Shown: in pieces, positions 42,708 through 52,269 of the stretch
Position numbering within the stretch: position 1 is the stretch's first letter
How the letters are laid out: each line of letters opens with the position of its first letter
Origin: Acidobacteriota bacterium
GTDB lineage: Bacteria > Acidobacteriota > Terriglobia > Acidiferrales > UBA7541
Length of the DNA stretch: 64,000 nt
Assembly (NCBI GenBank): GCA_013289855.1
Contig: JABCZD010000008.1
Span: 124,001 to 188,000, forward strand
Direction of reading: 5' to 3'
The notes under the pieces: model-generated
What the model saw: the letters and a program-made list of their open reading frames with translations, nothing else
Databases searched by the model: none
Told to the model about the DNA's origin: nothing
Program-made: the position numbers and the translations under genes

Positions 42708-45700
42708 ATGGATTCGCTCAAAGCGGTAGTTCCCTACGCAAAGAGAGTTGTGTTTTACGCGATGTCGCTCTTCATGGCCAGCGCCTTACTAGCTGTCACA
42801 GTTTCCGCTCAGGGCGACTCTTCATTGTGGGGCTCGATCACCGACGCCACCAACGCAGGCGTGCCTGGCGTCACCGTGCTTATCCGCAATCTCGAAACCG
42901 GCACCGAGCGCTCGCTGCTCACCGATGAATCCGGGCGTTTCAACGCGGCCGCGCTGCCTGTCGGCCGCTACGACATCACTGCTTCTAAGGCCGATTTTCA
43001 GACCGCGTACCGCGGTTCCGTATCCCTTGCCGTCGGCCAACGCGCCGAGGTCGACTTCCAGTTGCGCGTCGGGGAGGTCCGCCAAACCGTCGAAGTTCCC
43101 GTCGTTTCCACGGCTCTCGAAATCACCACGGAAGACACTTCTGGCCTGGTCGGCGAACGCCAGGTGAAAGATCTGCCGCTAAACGGACGAAGCTACGACC
43201 AACTCTTAACCCTGAACCCGGGCATCATCAATTACACTTCGCAGCGCGCCGGCGGAATTGGCACTTCAAATTCCGTGGTCGGAAATATGTTTGCGGTCTC
43301 CGGCCGCCGCCCGCAAGAGAATCTGTTCCTGTTGAACGGCGTGGAGTACACCAGCGCTTCCGAAATCAACGACACGCCGGGCGGAGCCAGCGGCCTGCTC
43401 CTCGGCGTTGACGCCGTGCGTGAATTCGCCGTGGTCGCCGATACCTACGGCGCGGAGTACGGAAAGCGCCCGGGAGCGCAAGTCAACATCGTTACCGCCA
43501 ACGGCACCAGCGATTTCCACGGCTCGGCCTACGAATTTCTGCGCAACAGCGCGCTTGACGCGCGTAACTTTTTCGACTTCGGCAATATTCCGCACTTCGA
43601 GCGCAACGTTTTCGGCGGCTCCGCCGGCGGCCCCATCGTTAAAGACAAATCGTTCATTTTCGGAAACTATGAAGGATTCCGGCAAACTTTGGGCTTAAGC
43701 GATCTCACCCTCGTACCAGACAACTCTTCGCGCGCCAGCGCCGTCCCCAGCATCCAGCCGCTGCTGGCGCTCTGGCCGGTCGCCAACGGTCCCGAACTTT
43801 TGACCTCCACGGGCGCCAACAGTGGAATCGCCGAGGCCTTCAGCAATCCGCGGCAGCACATCCGCGAAGATTTCGGCACGCTGCGCTTCGATCAGATCCT
43901 CTCGGAAAATGATTCGCTTGCCGCGGTCTATACCATCGACGACAGCCAAGCCAACTCTCCCACAAGCAATCCCATCACGTTTGTGAACCTCACCTTGCGC
44001 GAGCAAGTGACCAGCCTGAGCGAAACGCACATTTTTTCTCCCACCGTCGTAAATCGCGCCACCTTCGGCTTTTCCCGCGGCGCATTTTACTTCAACAGCG
44101 GAACCACTGTGGATTTGCCAGGATTCATTCATTCCGATCAGCCCGTTGGCGCGGTAGTCGTCGGCGGCGGCACCACGCTGAACGGCGCCTCGCAGATCAC
44201 CAATGGCGGCACCAACGCCGGAAGCAATTTAAGCGCGGTGCGCAATCTCTTCACCGGAAGCGATCAGGTCACGATTACGCATGGCAAACACTTGCTGACC
44301 TTCGGGGCATGGCTGCAAAGAATTCAGGCTAACGATGTTCTGCTGCAGGACCAATACGGCCAAACCTCTTTCACCAATCTGCAAACCTTTTTGCAGGGCA
44401 CCGTCAGCACCTACACCTTCGCGCCAAGCTTCACGCCGCTCGGATGGCGCTCGCTCGAAGGCGCCTTTTACGCCGAAGACGCCATACGCCTAAGTCCATC
44501 GCTGGAATTGCGCATCGGTTTCCGCAGCGAGTCCACCAACGGATATAACGAGGTGGACGGCCGCGCTTCCAACTACGCGTTCAATTCCAACGGCGTCATC
44601 GTCACACAACCCGTCATTGGCAGCTCCCCGTTTACGCAAAACAACGCCACATTCCTGCCCGCGCCGCGCGTCGCGCTCGCGTGGTCGCCCTTCGGCTCCA
44701 AGAAAACCGTGATCCGCGCGGGCTTCGGCGAGTATTACGCGCTGCTGGACAATCTCAGTTATCGCCTGGATCAAAACGCCCCGTTCAATACCGTCGAGGC
44801 CGCAAAAAACATTCCGTTTTCCAGCATCGCTCCGGGTGCGACGTACGCCAACGCAAAAATTATCCCCAGCGGCGTGCAGCCCAATTTACAAACGCCCACG
44901 GTGGAATCCTGGTCGCTCAAAGTCGAGCAAGAAATCGCTCCCAGCACAACCCTGTCCGTCAGCTACATCGGCTCGCACGGCTACCACGAACTAGTCTCCA
45001 TCGACGCAAACCTCCCCATTCCGACGATCTGCCCGGCCGCACCTTGCCCAGCGAACTATCCTGCTGGCACGCTTTTTTACCCGGCCAACGCGCCGCTGCA
45101 AAACCCTCAGGTCTCGAACACCACGCACTGGTTTTCCGAAGGCGTCAGCTCCTACAACGGGCTGGAAGTGGACGTCAGCCGCCGCATCAGCCGTGGCCTG
45201 CAATTCCGCGGCGTTTACACTTTCTCCAAATCGCTCGATGACGGCGACAATCTCAACACCAGCGTAGCCACCAACTCCCCAGCATTCGTGGCCAACCCGC
45301 TCGACCCCGGAGCGGACTATGGCCGCGCATCGTTTGACGTTCGCAACGCCGCAGTCTTGAATGCCACGTACGATATTCCTTTTGCGCGAGAAAGCAGTGC
45401 GGACGCCAATCCCTGGGTTGCAAGAATCCTCGGCAACTGGCAAGTCAGCGCGATTCAAACTCTGCAGTCTGGCCTGCCTTTCACACCGCAGCTCTCTTAC
45501 AATCCATCGAACGACGGCGACTCGCGCAATCCCGTTCGCCCATCCATAAATCCCGCATTCACCGGTACGGTAATCGAAGGCGGACCCAACCAATATTTCA
45601 ATCCCAGCGCCTTCATCCAACCGCTTCCGGGAACTTACGGCAATGTCGGCCGCAACACGCTGCAAGGTCCGTCGCTGGTCTCCACCGACGTCTCCGCCGC

Positions 45701-45902
45701 CAAAAAATTCGCGCTCTCGGAACGCCTGAACCTGCAATTCCGCGCGGAAATTTTCAACCTCTTCGATCACACCAATTTCAACAACCCGAACCCCGTGGTC
45801 TACGCCGCCGCCACCGGCGGACCATCACCCACCGCCGGCGTGATCACTTCAACCGCCACCAGTTCGCGCCAAGTGCAATTCGGCCTGAAACTTCTGTGGT
45901 GA
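42708..45902 (+). CDS. Oar-type TonB-dependent receptor with N-terminal carboxypeptidase-regulatory domain
   Basis: This is a second outer-membrane receptor of the same architecture, 1064 residues. The ATG at 42708 is chosen because GGAG lies 8 bases upstream; the frame is open from 42669. A long signal region (VVFYAMSLFMASALLAVTVSAQ) is followed by a CarboxypepD_reg-like sandwich (SSLWGSITDATNAGVPGVTV), a plug domain (KDLPLNGRSYDQLLTLNPG, FLLNGVEYTSASE) and a barrel ending in VQFGLKLLW, a C-terminal aromatic as required for assembly. It converges on a minus-strand cluster of exported sugar enzymes (45995-50479), so a carbohydrate ligand is plausible, but this is inference. It is shorter than the receptor at 15737-19456 and clearly divergent from it. 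Confidence 0.95.
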   Translation: MDSLKAVVPYAKRVVFYAMSLFMASALLAVTVSAQGDSSLWGSITDATNAGVPGVTVLIRNLETGTERSLLTDESGRFNAAALPVGRYDITASKADFQTAYRGSVSLAVGQRAEVDFQLRVGEVRQTVEVPVVSTALEITTEDTSGLVGERQVKDLPLNGRSYDQLLTLNPGIINYTSQRAGGIGTSNSVVGNMFAVSGRRPQENLFLLNGVEYTSASEINDTPGGASGLLLGVDAVREFAVVADTYGAEYGKRPGAQVNIVTANGTSDFHGSAYEFLRNSALDARNFFDFGNIPHFERNVFGGSAGGPIVKDKSFIFGNYEGFRQTLGLSDLTLVPDNSSRASAVPSIQPLLALWPVANGPELLTSTGANSGIAEAFSNPRQHIREDFGTLRFDQILSENDSLAAVYTIDDSQANSPTSNPITFVNLTLREQVTSLSETHIFSPTVVNRATFGFSRGAFYFNSGTTVDLPGFIHSDQPVGAVVVGGGTTLNGASQITNGGTNAGSNLSAVRNLFTGSDQVTITHGKHLLTFGAWLQRIQANDVLLQDQYGQTSFTNLQTFLQGTVSTYTFAPSFTPLGWRSLEGAFYAEDAIRLSPSLELRIGFRSESTNGYNEVDGRASNYAFNSNGVIVTQPVIGSSPFTQNNATFLPAPRVALAWSPFGSKKTVIRAGFGEYYALLDNLSYRLDQNAPFNTVEAAKNIPFSSIAPGATYANAKIIPSGVQPNLQTPTVESWSLKVEQEIAPSTTLSVSYIGSHGYHELVSIDANLPIPTICPAAPCPANYPAGTLFYPANAPLQNPQVSNTTHWFSEGVSSYNGLEVDVSRRISRGLQFRGVYTFSKSLDDGDNLNTSVATNSPAFVANPLDPGADYGRASFDVRNAAVLNATYDIPFARESSADANPWVARILGNWQVSAIQTLQSGLPFTPQLSYNPSNDGDSRNPVRPSINPAFTGTVIEGGPNQYFNPSAFIQPLPGTYGNVGRNTLQGPSLVSTDVSAAKKFALSERLNLQFRAEIFNLFDHTNFNNPNPVVYAAATGGPSPTAGVITSTATSSRQVQFGLKLLW

Positions 45903-45994
45903 AGTTGGGACAGAAAGCCCGCGCCAGTGGCGCGGCAGGAGTCGACCGGCTACAAGACGTGCTCGAAGGCAGGGGAGGCAACCCGAAGAATTAC

Positions 45995-46894
45995 TCAACT
46001 ATTGATTGGATAGCCCAGACCTGTCAGGACGCCGCGCATGAATGCGAAGCTGGCGATAACTCCGGGCATAGGATCGTCTGGGTGAACTTCGTACTCTAGA
46101 TCAACGAATCCCTGATATTTCATCGCGGCCAGCGCTTCAAACATTTTCCGCACCGGCATCTTGCCGTCTCCAACCGCGACCTGGCTATCCTTGCTCTGGA
46201 AATCCGTCAGGTCTTTCATGTGTACGTTGAACAGCCGCGGGCCGGTTTCGCGGATAGCCTGCACCACATCGGTCCCCGCGCGCACGCAGTGGCCTACGTC
46301 GATGCAGCAGCCCATGCGTGGGTCCATTCCTTTCACCGCCTTCAGCACATCCAGCGGCGACGGCCACAGCCTATCCTCGGGCCCGTGATTGTGGATGGCG
46401 ATTCGGATGTCGTATTCCTTCACAAACTTTTCGATTCGCGGAAGCGTGCCCGGCGCGGGATCGCCAGCAACAATTACACCAACGCCCGCGCGTTTGCAGT
46501 ATTCAAATTTATTGCGGATGTCCGCGTCGTCATCTTTGTCGAAATAGATCGCGCCCACGGCGTGCGGCGTGATGCCGGCTGCGGCGTAATCCGCCAGCGC
46601 GACTTTCTCGCCTTCCGGATCCATGGGGAGATGATCCTTCACGTCCTTGGCGTTGAGCGCGAAAATCCGCAGCTGCTTCATGAGGCCGATCATCTGCCCG
46701 CGCGTGAAGTTGCGAAACGTGTAACTGGCCAGTCCCAAACGCACCGGCGATGCCTCGGCGGAAGACGGGGCATTCTGAGCCGACGCCAAGAGATCATTCG
46801 ACGCAGCAAACGATGTAAAAGAGGATGTAGCAAGCGCTGCCGCCGCGATCGCACTGGAGCGCACAAAACCGCGGCGCGTTAGGTTGTTTTTCAC
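45995..46894 (-). CDS. Tat-exported sugar phosphate isomerase/epimerase (xylose isomerase-like TIM barrel)
   Basis: The N-terminus carries a twin-arginine signal (LTRRGFVRSSAIAAAALA). The remainder is an AP-endonuclease-2/xylose-isomerase-like TIM barrel with metal-binding type residues in IHNHGPE, CCIDVGHCVRAG, FNVHMKDLT and the terminal acidic GFVDLEYEVHPDDP. Members act on keto- or inositol-type sugars. Start is ambiguous: GTG 46894 places the Tat motif close to the N-terminus; TTG 46921 is possible. It is the last gene of a minus-strand series with an esterase, a Gfo/Idh/MocA oxidoreductase and a second barrel protein. Substrate unknown. Confidence 0.87.
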   Translation of the reverse strand: MKNNLTRRGFVRSSAIAAAALATSSFTSFAASNDLLASAQNAPSSAEASPVRLGLASYTFRNFTRGQMIGLMKQLRIFALNAKDVKDHLPMDPEGEKVALADYAAAGITPHAVGAIYFDKDDDADIRNKFEYCKRAGVGVIVAGDPAPGTLPRIEKFVKEYDIRIAIHNHGPEDRLWPSPLDVLKAVKGMDPRMGCCIDVGHCVRAGTDVVQAIRETGPRLFNVHMKDLTDFQSKDSQVAVGDGKMPVRKMFEALAAMKYQGFVDLEYEVHPDDPMPGVIASFAFMRGVLTGLGYPINS

Positions 46895-46969
46895 CAATGC
46901 GTAATCACCCGCTTTCCGCAAGGGTTGCCGATGTTCTCAAGCCTTATCAAATTGCGCCCCCAATACGAT

Positions 46970-47923
46970 TCACTCCGAAATCATTCCGATGGTCCCCAGC
47001 CACGTCTCCACCAGCTGAGGCCACTCCGTTATCGGAAGCTTCGTGCGCCGCAACCCGAACGCATGCCCGCCGTGCGCGTACAAATGCATCTCCACGGGAA
47101 CCCCGGCGTCCTTCAGCGCAATGTAGTAAACCAGCGATTGGTTTACGTTGTCCGCGTCATCATCTTCCGCCTGCAGCAAAAACGTTGGCGGCGTCTGGCG
47201 GGTGATATGCGTGCGAATATCCGGATTCAACTCGAATTTCTTATCGTCAATCCACAGATGCCCGGGATAAAGAGCCACCGCAAAATCCGGACGGCAGCTT
47301 TCATTGTCCGCCGCATCGACACTCGGATACAAACGTTTCTCAAAATGGGTGCTGATGTCTGCCGCCAGGTGCCCGCCTGCCGAAAATCCCAGTACTCCAA
47401 TCTTGTGTGGGTCGATGTGCCACTCCGCCGCGCGGAAACGCACCAGGCCCATCGTCCTCTGCGCATCTTCCAGCGCCGTCGGCGCTTTCGGCTTCATCTG
47501 ACACTGACACCGCTCATCCCAATGCATTCCCGAATTGGGCACGCGGTACTTTAGCAGCACGCACGTTATCCCCTTCGACGTAAGCCAATCGCACACCTCC
47601 GTACCTTCCAGGTCGATCGCCAGATCCTGATAGCCCCCGCCGGGAAACACCAGCACCGCGACGCCAGTATTTTTCCCTTCTGGCGAATAGACCGTCATCG
47701 TCGGCCGCGTGACATTCCGCACCGCATACACCTGCTGTCCCGCAATCACGGACGTACTGGTGGTCACGTGGTCTTCCGGCCCCGCGGCAGGCTGCGCATC
47801 CGGCACCGCTCCCGGCCAGATCGCCACTTGCGCGTGCCCCGCCGACGGCTGCCAGACAGACGTCTGCGCGCACACACCACTACACGCAGACACAACACAA
47901 ACAGCAAAGATCAGCGGCTTCAT
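46970..47923 (-). CDS. secreted alpha/beta hydrolase (acetyl-xylan-esterase-like)
   Basis: A Sec signal peptide (MKPLIFAVCVVSACSGVCAQ) precedes an alpha/beta-hydrolase domain of about 290 residues. It contains the oxyanion motif VFPGGGYQDLA, the nucleophile elbow GFSAGGH (Ser about residue 190), an Asp in LLQAEDDDADNV and the His in HGGHAFG. This resembles polysaccharide deacetylases and BD-FAE-type esterases of carbohydrate clusters. ATG 47923 is chosen; the frame opens four codons earlier. It sits between the two exported sugar enzymes on the same strand, consistent with removing acyl groups from an imported glycan. Confidence 0.88.
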   Translation of the reverse strand: MKPLIFAVCVVSACSGVCAQTSVWQPSAGHAQVAIWPGAVPDAQPAAGPEDHVTTSTSVIAGQQVYAVRNVTRPTMTVYSPEGKNTGVAVLVFPGGGYQDLAIDLEGTEVCDWLTSKGITCVLLKYRVPNSGMHWDERCQCQMKPKAPTALEDAQRTMGLVRFRAAEWHIDPHKIGVLGFSAGGHLAADISTHFEKRLYPSVDAADNESCRPDFAVALYPGHLWIDDKKFELNPDIRTHITRQTPPTFLLQAEDDDADNVNQSLVYYIALKDAGVPVEMHLYAHGGHAFGLRRTKLPITEWPQLVETWLGTIGMISE

Positions 47924-48047
47924 CAAAATACCCAAAGTTTAATACCACCAGTCACTGCCGGAAGTCGCTGACCGCAAATTATCAACCTAAAGCACGGTCC
48001 GATCTTTTCCACGCAGCTAAATGTGATGGAACGGAACAAACGAAGCA

Positions 48048-49367
48048 TTAGACGTGCGGCGCCCAGCCCGGCTCGTATTCGCGTCCCCACATCTTCATCG
48101 CTTCCGGGTCGTCTTGGATGCGTCCGTCCGTCGCGTCAACCTGCAGCTCCCGGTTGACCTCCCACGCGATATTAGAAAGCTGCAACATGGTCACGGCGAC
48201 GTTGCCGACCGCAATCGGAGCATTGAGCTTTTCACCCCTACGAATTGCCGCGATGAAATTCGCAAAGTGCAAGTCGGTCATAGTGTCCGCGCCAGTCAGG
48301 TCAGCGGATGAAGTCTTGCTGCCGACCTTGAACTCGCTCTTCTTATTTCCTTTGAGGTCGTAAATCTCGTAACCGTCCCGATCGAGCACCACCGTGCCGG
48401 TGGTTCCCATAATCGTCGATCCACGATCGCGCCCATAGAATTTCATGCCCTGGCAGCTCTTGCCTTCCCAGGACATCATCGCGTCATCGTACTCAAAGCT
48501 GGTGATCAGCGTGTCATAAAATTGCCAATCGTCTTTGAACTGGTAGCGCCCGCCTGAGGAGGTCACGCGCTTCGGATAATCCACGCCCATGGCCCAGCGG
48601 CACACATCGATCTCGTGCGTGCCATTGTTCAGCGCCTCGCCGGTGCCCCAAGTTCTAAACCAATGCCAGTTGTACGGATGCACATTGTCCTTGTACCCGC
48701 GCCGAGGCGCAGGACCTTGCCACAAATCCCAATCCAGCTGCGGCGGCACGCTCACTTCCTTGCCCGTGCCGATGGACTTCCGCACATTGCTGTACCAGGC
48801 TTTCGCAAAATACGGCCGCCCAATAACGCCTTCGCGAATTTTCGCAATCACCTCGATCGTGTGCGGCGAAGAGCGCTGCTGCGTGCCCATCTGCACCAGC
48901 TTTTGGTACTTCTGCACCGCCTCCAGCAGCATCACGCCTTCGGCCGGATTGTGGCTGCATGGCTTCTCCAAGTAAACGTGTTTGCCGGCCTGCAACCCGG
49001 CGATCGCCATCGGCGTGTGCCAATGGTCGGTCGTCGCAATCGTGATTGCGTCCACATCTTTTTGCTCGAGTATCTTGCGAAAGTCTTTGTCCGCCGCCGG
49101 TGCCTCGCCCATCTGCGACGTCGTCGCGTCCGCAAATTTCTTGAGAATGTCTCCGTCCACATCGCAAACGTGCGAGATACGCGCCGCGCTCTTGTTCGCC
49201 TTTAGCGACGCCAGATGTGCGTAGCCGCGCCCGTTCAGGCCAATCACCGCAAAATTCAGCCGATCGTTCGCGCCCAAAATCTGCGCATAACTCTTCGCCG
49301 TACTGGAGATGGCCAATCCCGCCGCGCCCGCCGCCAGGGCATCGAGAAACTCACGTCGCGTTACCAT
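48048..49367 (-). CDS. Tat-exported Gfo/Idh/MocA-family oxidoreductase
   Basis: This NAD(P)-dependent sugar oxidoreductase has the twin-arginine signal VTRREFLDALAAGAAGLA at the N-terminus. The Rossmann fold begins at LNFAVIGLNGRGYAHL (GxGxxG variant), with the family motif EKPCSHN (catalytic Lys), TDHWHTPMAIAGLQAGKHV, and a C-terminal substrate domain including GEALNNGTHEIDVCRWAMG. Tat export of a cofactor-bound enzyme is usual for this subgroup. In related clusters such enzymes oxidise or reduce position 3 of glycosides together with TIM-barrel isomerases. That role here is inference from neighbours. Confidence 0.92.
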   Translation of the reverse strand: MVTRREFLDALAAGAAGLAISSTAKSYAQILGANDRLNFAVIGLNGRGYAHLASLKANKSAARISHVCDVDGDILKKFADATTSQMGEAPAADKDFRKILEQKDVDAITIATTDHWHTPMAIAGLQAGKHVYLEKPCSHNPAEGVMLLEAVQKYQKLVQMGTQQRSSPHTIEVIAKIREGVIGRPYFAKAWYSNVRKSIGTGKEVSVPPQLDWDLWQGPAPRRGYKDNVHPYNWHWFRTWGTGEALNNGTHEIDVCRWAMGVDYPKRVTSSGGRYQFKDDWQFYDTLITSFEYDDAMMSWEGKSCQGMKFYGRDRGSTIMGTTGTVVLDRDGYEIYDLKGNKKSEFKVGSKTSSADLTGADTMTDLHFANFIAAIRRGEKLNAPIAVGNVAVTMLQLSNIAWEVNRELQVDATDGRIQDDPEAMKMWGREYEPGWAPHV

Positions 49368-49468
49368 AGTTTTCCTTTGCGATCTTTAGTTAGTACCGCA
49401 CCATGCTCGACCAAATCCAAAGGCTGTGGTCGAGAGAACCGTTTGGCACGCGAGTTCCTGCGGAATGT

Positions 49469-50479
49469 TCAGCACGATATCCCGGCTTTCGCAAACACCT
49501 TCCGCAGTCCTTCCATGCTCGCGCGCGTCGACGCTTCCGTCGTTCCCGCGCCTTTCCAGTGCGTCTCCAGACTCAGCGCGTAGTGAAAGCCATCGCGCTG
49601 CAACGCCAGCAGTTGCCCCACCCAATCGACAATGCCGCCGCCGACCGGCGCCCAATCATATTTGCCATCCGCCTTGCGCACCACATCCTTGCAGTGGCAA
49701 TGCCCGATACGATCCTTCGGCAACAATTGGTAGCCATCCGGATAAGGCGTGCTTCCAATCGCCGCGGCATTCCCCGGATCCCAGTTCAGCATGAAATTCT
49801 GATTCGGCACGGCGCGCAGCACCGCCGCCGACTCTTCTCCCGTAGCCGTATTGCAAGCCATCTCGTTCTCGAGCAACAAAATCAGCTTATCCTTGGCGCA
49901 ACGCTCCGCGGCCAGCCGCAGTTTGGCATCGATGGCCGCGCGGTACGGCTTCACATCGTCCAGCCTCCAGAAATCAAAGCAGCGAATCCGGTCCGTGGCA
50001 AAAAAATGCGCCAGCGAAACGCAATGCTCCAATAATTTATCCTGCGCGTTAGCATCAAAGTCCGCATGAAACTGGTCGCGCGTTTCGCTCAGTGGCGAAC
50101 GCGGCGCCCCCGGCCAATCCGTCTTGAACAAGGGACTCGCAATATCCGTGACCGCCAATTTATGTTCGGCTAGTATTTTCCGCGCATCTTCCAACTCTTT
50201 CTGGTTCAACGCCGTCACGTTCTTGTCCCACATCGAGCGCAATTCAATCCACTGCAAGCCGAACTCTCCAGCCACGATCGCGCAAGCCTTCTCAAAGTCC
50301 TGCGTAATCTCGTCGTTGATCACCGCCAGCCGGAACGGACACGTAGCTGCATCCATATTTCTCTCCGCCAAAGGCGACGCCAGCGCCGACGCGCCAACAT
50401 TCTTGACCACTGGCGACACCACCGCCTGAATTCCCGCCACTCCAAGCCCCGCCACCACCGTTCGCCGCGTGTACTTCAT
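49469..50479 (-). CDS. exported sugar phosphate isomerase/epimerase (TIM barrel)
   Basis: The ATG at 50479 has GGAGGG 7 bases upstream and begins MKYTRRTVVAGLGVAG, a twin-arginine-like signal; the frame opens earlier at 50518. The mature part is a xylose-isomerase-like TIM barrel, with conserved segments LQWIELRSMWDKNV, LENEMACNTATGEE, FMLNWDPGNAA, IGHCHCKDVV and the terminal ALSLETHWKG. It is only distantly related to the barrel protein at 45995, so the two probably act on different intermediates. It is the first gene of the minus-strand sugar series and its promoter should lie in 50480-50756. Confidence 0.88.
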   Translation of the reverse strand: MKYTRRTVVAGLGVAGIQAVVSPVVKNVGASALASPLAERNMDAATCPFRLAVINDEITQDFEKACAIVAGEFGLQWIELRSMWDKNVTALNQKELEDARKILAEHKLAVTDIASPLFKTDWPGAPRSPLSETRDQFHADFDANAQDKLLEHCVSLAHFFATDRIRCFDFWRLDDVKPYRAAIDAKLRLAAERCAKDKLILLLENEMACNTATGEESAAVLRAVPNQNFMLNWDPGNAAAIGSTPYPDGYQLLPKDRIGHCHCKDVVRKADGKYDWAPVGGGIVDWVGQLLALQRDGFHYALSLETHWKGAGTTEASTRASMEGLRKVFAKAGISC

Positions 50480-50756
50480 CCGTCCAACCCTCCTGCACCC
50501 GACCGATTCCCAACGCAAGACTCTATCATTCCTTTACAATAGTCCTACGGGCATCTCGCGGAGCAATAAATCGCAGGACTTTACCAGCTCCGGCAAGAAT
50601 ACGCGCGACTATTCCATAAGCATGCATCCATAAGCGATGCAGCGATGATTTTAGAGGAATTGTAAAAGGGAAAGTTGGCGCAATTCCGCCAGCATCTCTA
50701 GCTGCCCACGAAATCAATGGTGCAGATGCGCTGGATCTTAGGAAACTCCAGAGATT
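50480..50756. other. intergenic region without a gene
   Basis: About 275 bases between two minus-strand genes. It contains the ribosome site GGAGGG for the downstream gene and presumably its promoter; no clear -35/-10 pair or other element was found. Confidence 0.4.
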
Positions 50757-51377
50757 TTACTGCGTGGGTTTAATATCCGGACTGGCCTGCTCGATGCTGC
50801 CCTTGGCCAGCTCCGTCTTGACCTCAGACTTCTGCCCCGCCAGCAGATTCACTTCCGTTTCAAAGGTCCGATAGCCCGGCAATTCCACCTTGATCTGATG
50901 TTTTCCCGGACTGATTAGCATCGAGTGCGTGGCGCCGCCAAACTCGCTGGCGTGTCCCACGTATCTGCCATCCAGAAACACCGCGGCGCGTCCCGGCTGC
51001 ACGGTCACTTTCAACGTTGCGGTAATCTCCGGAATCTCCGCGCGCGGCGACAAGTGCATCGTCACAGCCACCACTTGGGTCTGTCCAGGTTCCACGACAA
51101 TCTTTTGCGAAAAATCGTTATACCCAGACTGCCGCACCACGATTTCGTGTTCACCCGGCAACAGCAGCACCTTCTTATCGCCCTTTAACTCCTTCAGGTA
51201 GCCAACGTATCCTCCATCCACCCAAACGCCAGAATCCTTTTCCACCTTTGTGGCGCCGTCAAACTGCACTTCCCCCATCACCTTGCTATCCTGCGCACGC
51301 ACCGGCACGATCGCGCCCAAGAAGAAAATACTCGCAAACAAACATGTGGCGAACTGTAATCGAAGCATCCCAAACAT
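50757..51377 (-). CDS. secreted PEGA-domain protein
   Basis: Start ATG 51377 is fixed by a strong AGGAGG 6-7 bases upstream; the longer open frame is rejected. A signal peptide (MFGMLRLQFATCLFASIFFL, ending at VRAQ) is followed by two PEGA-type beta modules. These are SGVWVDGGYVGYLKELKG with LLPGEHEIVVRQSGYNDF, and AAVFLDGRYVGHASEFGG with ISPGKHQIKVELPGYRTF. PEGA domains are surface or envelope repeats of unknown ligand. A Lys/Glu-rich C-terminal tail follows. No partner gene is obvious nearby. Confidence 0.87.
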   Translation of the reverse strand: MFGMLRLQFATCLFASIFFLGAIVPVRAQDSKVMGEVQFDGATKVEKDSGVWVDGGYVGYLKELKGDKKVLLLPGEHEIVVRQSGYNDFSQKIVVEPGQTQVVAVTMHLSPRAEIPEITATLKVTVQPGRAAVFLDGRYVGHASEFGGATHSMLISPGKHQIKVELPGYRTFETEVNLLAGQKSEVKTELAKGSIEQASPDIKPTQ

Positions 51378-51651
51378 GTTTCGCCTCCTGAATACCAAGC
51401 CCAGCTTGGCACTCCAGAAAATCATGTCACGACGCCTAACTGAGTGCTGTAGGGTGATTACTGCATAAAACGATATTTCTCGCATCACCGACGCCTGGGC
51501 CCCCGCAAGTCAGTGCTAGCGCCTGGATTTGAGAATCGTCAAAAGTGACAGTATCCAACGCGGTGTTCGTGACAGATTATCGAGAAGTGGCTCAGCTGCT
51601 TCTGGCGGTCGCGTTTACGTGATATAGGGCTCACCTTAGAGGCGGAAAAAC

Positions 51652-52191
51652 ATGAATACATCATCATCAACCATTGGGATGTCTGCAGAAAGCGCGCTTA
51701 AGGGAACTTCGCGCAGATGGTTGCTCGCCACTGCCGCGTTGTTCCTTGTGACGCTGTTCACTTCGGGCCTGACGCTGGCCCAGACCGACGCGTTTGTCGG
51801 CACCTGGCAACTCAACGTGGCAAAATCCAAATTTGACGCCGGCACTGCGCGTAAGAGTGAAACAAGGATTGTCGAATCTTCTCCCAACGGCATGAAAGTC
51901 AGCGTCGACCGCACCAACGCCGATGGCAGCAATCAACAGTTCAACTACACCACGAACTTCGATGGCAAACCGCACCCCATCACCGGAGCGGGGCCGTTCG
52001 GAGCAGATTCCATCGACGTAACGCTCGGCGCAGCGAATAGCCTGACCTACAAGGTAATGAGGGGCGGCAAGGTCGTAGGCACCGGCAAGTCCGTAGTTTC
52101 CGCCGACGGCAAGACGCTTACGCTTACGTCCAAAGGCACCGATGCCAGCGGCAAGACCAGCAGCAGCGTCGCCGTCTACGACAAGCAGTAG
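51652..52191 (+). CDS. small secreted protein, lipocalin-like beta fold suspected
   Basis: GAGG precedes the ATG by about 9 bases. A hydrophobic signal segment (WLLATAALFLVTLFTSGLTLAQ) follows a 22-residue N-region. The mature 135 residues are strand-rich with an opening FVGTWQLNVAKSKFDAG motif that recurs in secreted acidobacterial proteins, and later repeated Gly/Thr/Lys-rich strands (GKTLTLTSKGTDASGKTSSS). The opening motif is similar to lipocalin-like starts, but I do not claim the fold. Function unknown. Confidence 0.75.
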   Translation: MNTSSSTIGMSAESALKGTSRRWLLATAALFLVTLFTSGLTLAQTDAFVGTWQLNVAKSKFDAGTARKSETRIVESSPNGMKVSVDRTNADGSNQQFNYTTNFDGKPHPITGAGPFGADSIDVTLGAANSLTYKVMRGGKVVGTGKSVVSADGKTLTLTSKGTDASGKTSSSVAVYDKQ

Positions 52192-52269
52192 CGACGCTCT
52201 CCCCCATGTTTTGGCCGCCTTGGTGTTCGATGCTTGGGAAAACGTGCCGCTCCCGGCGCGCTTTGAAAA

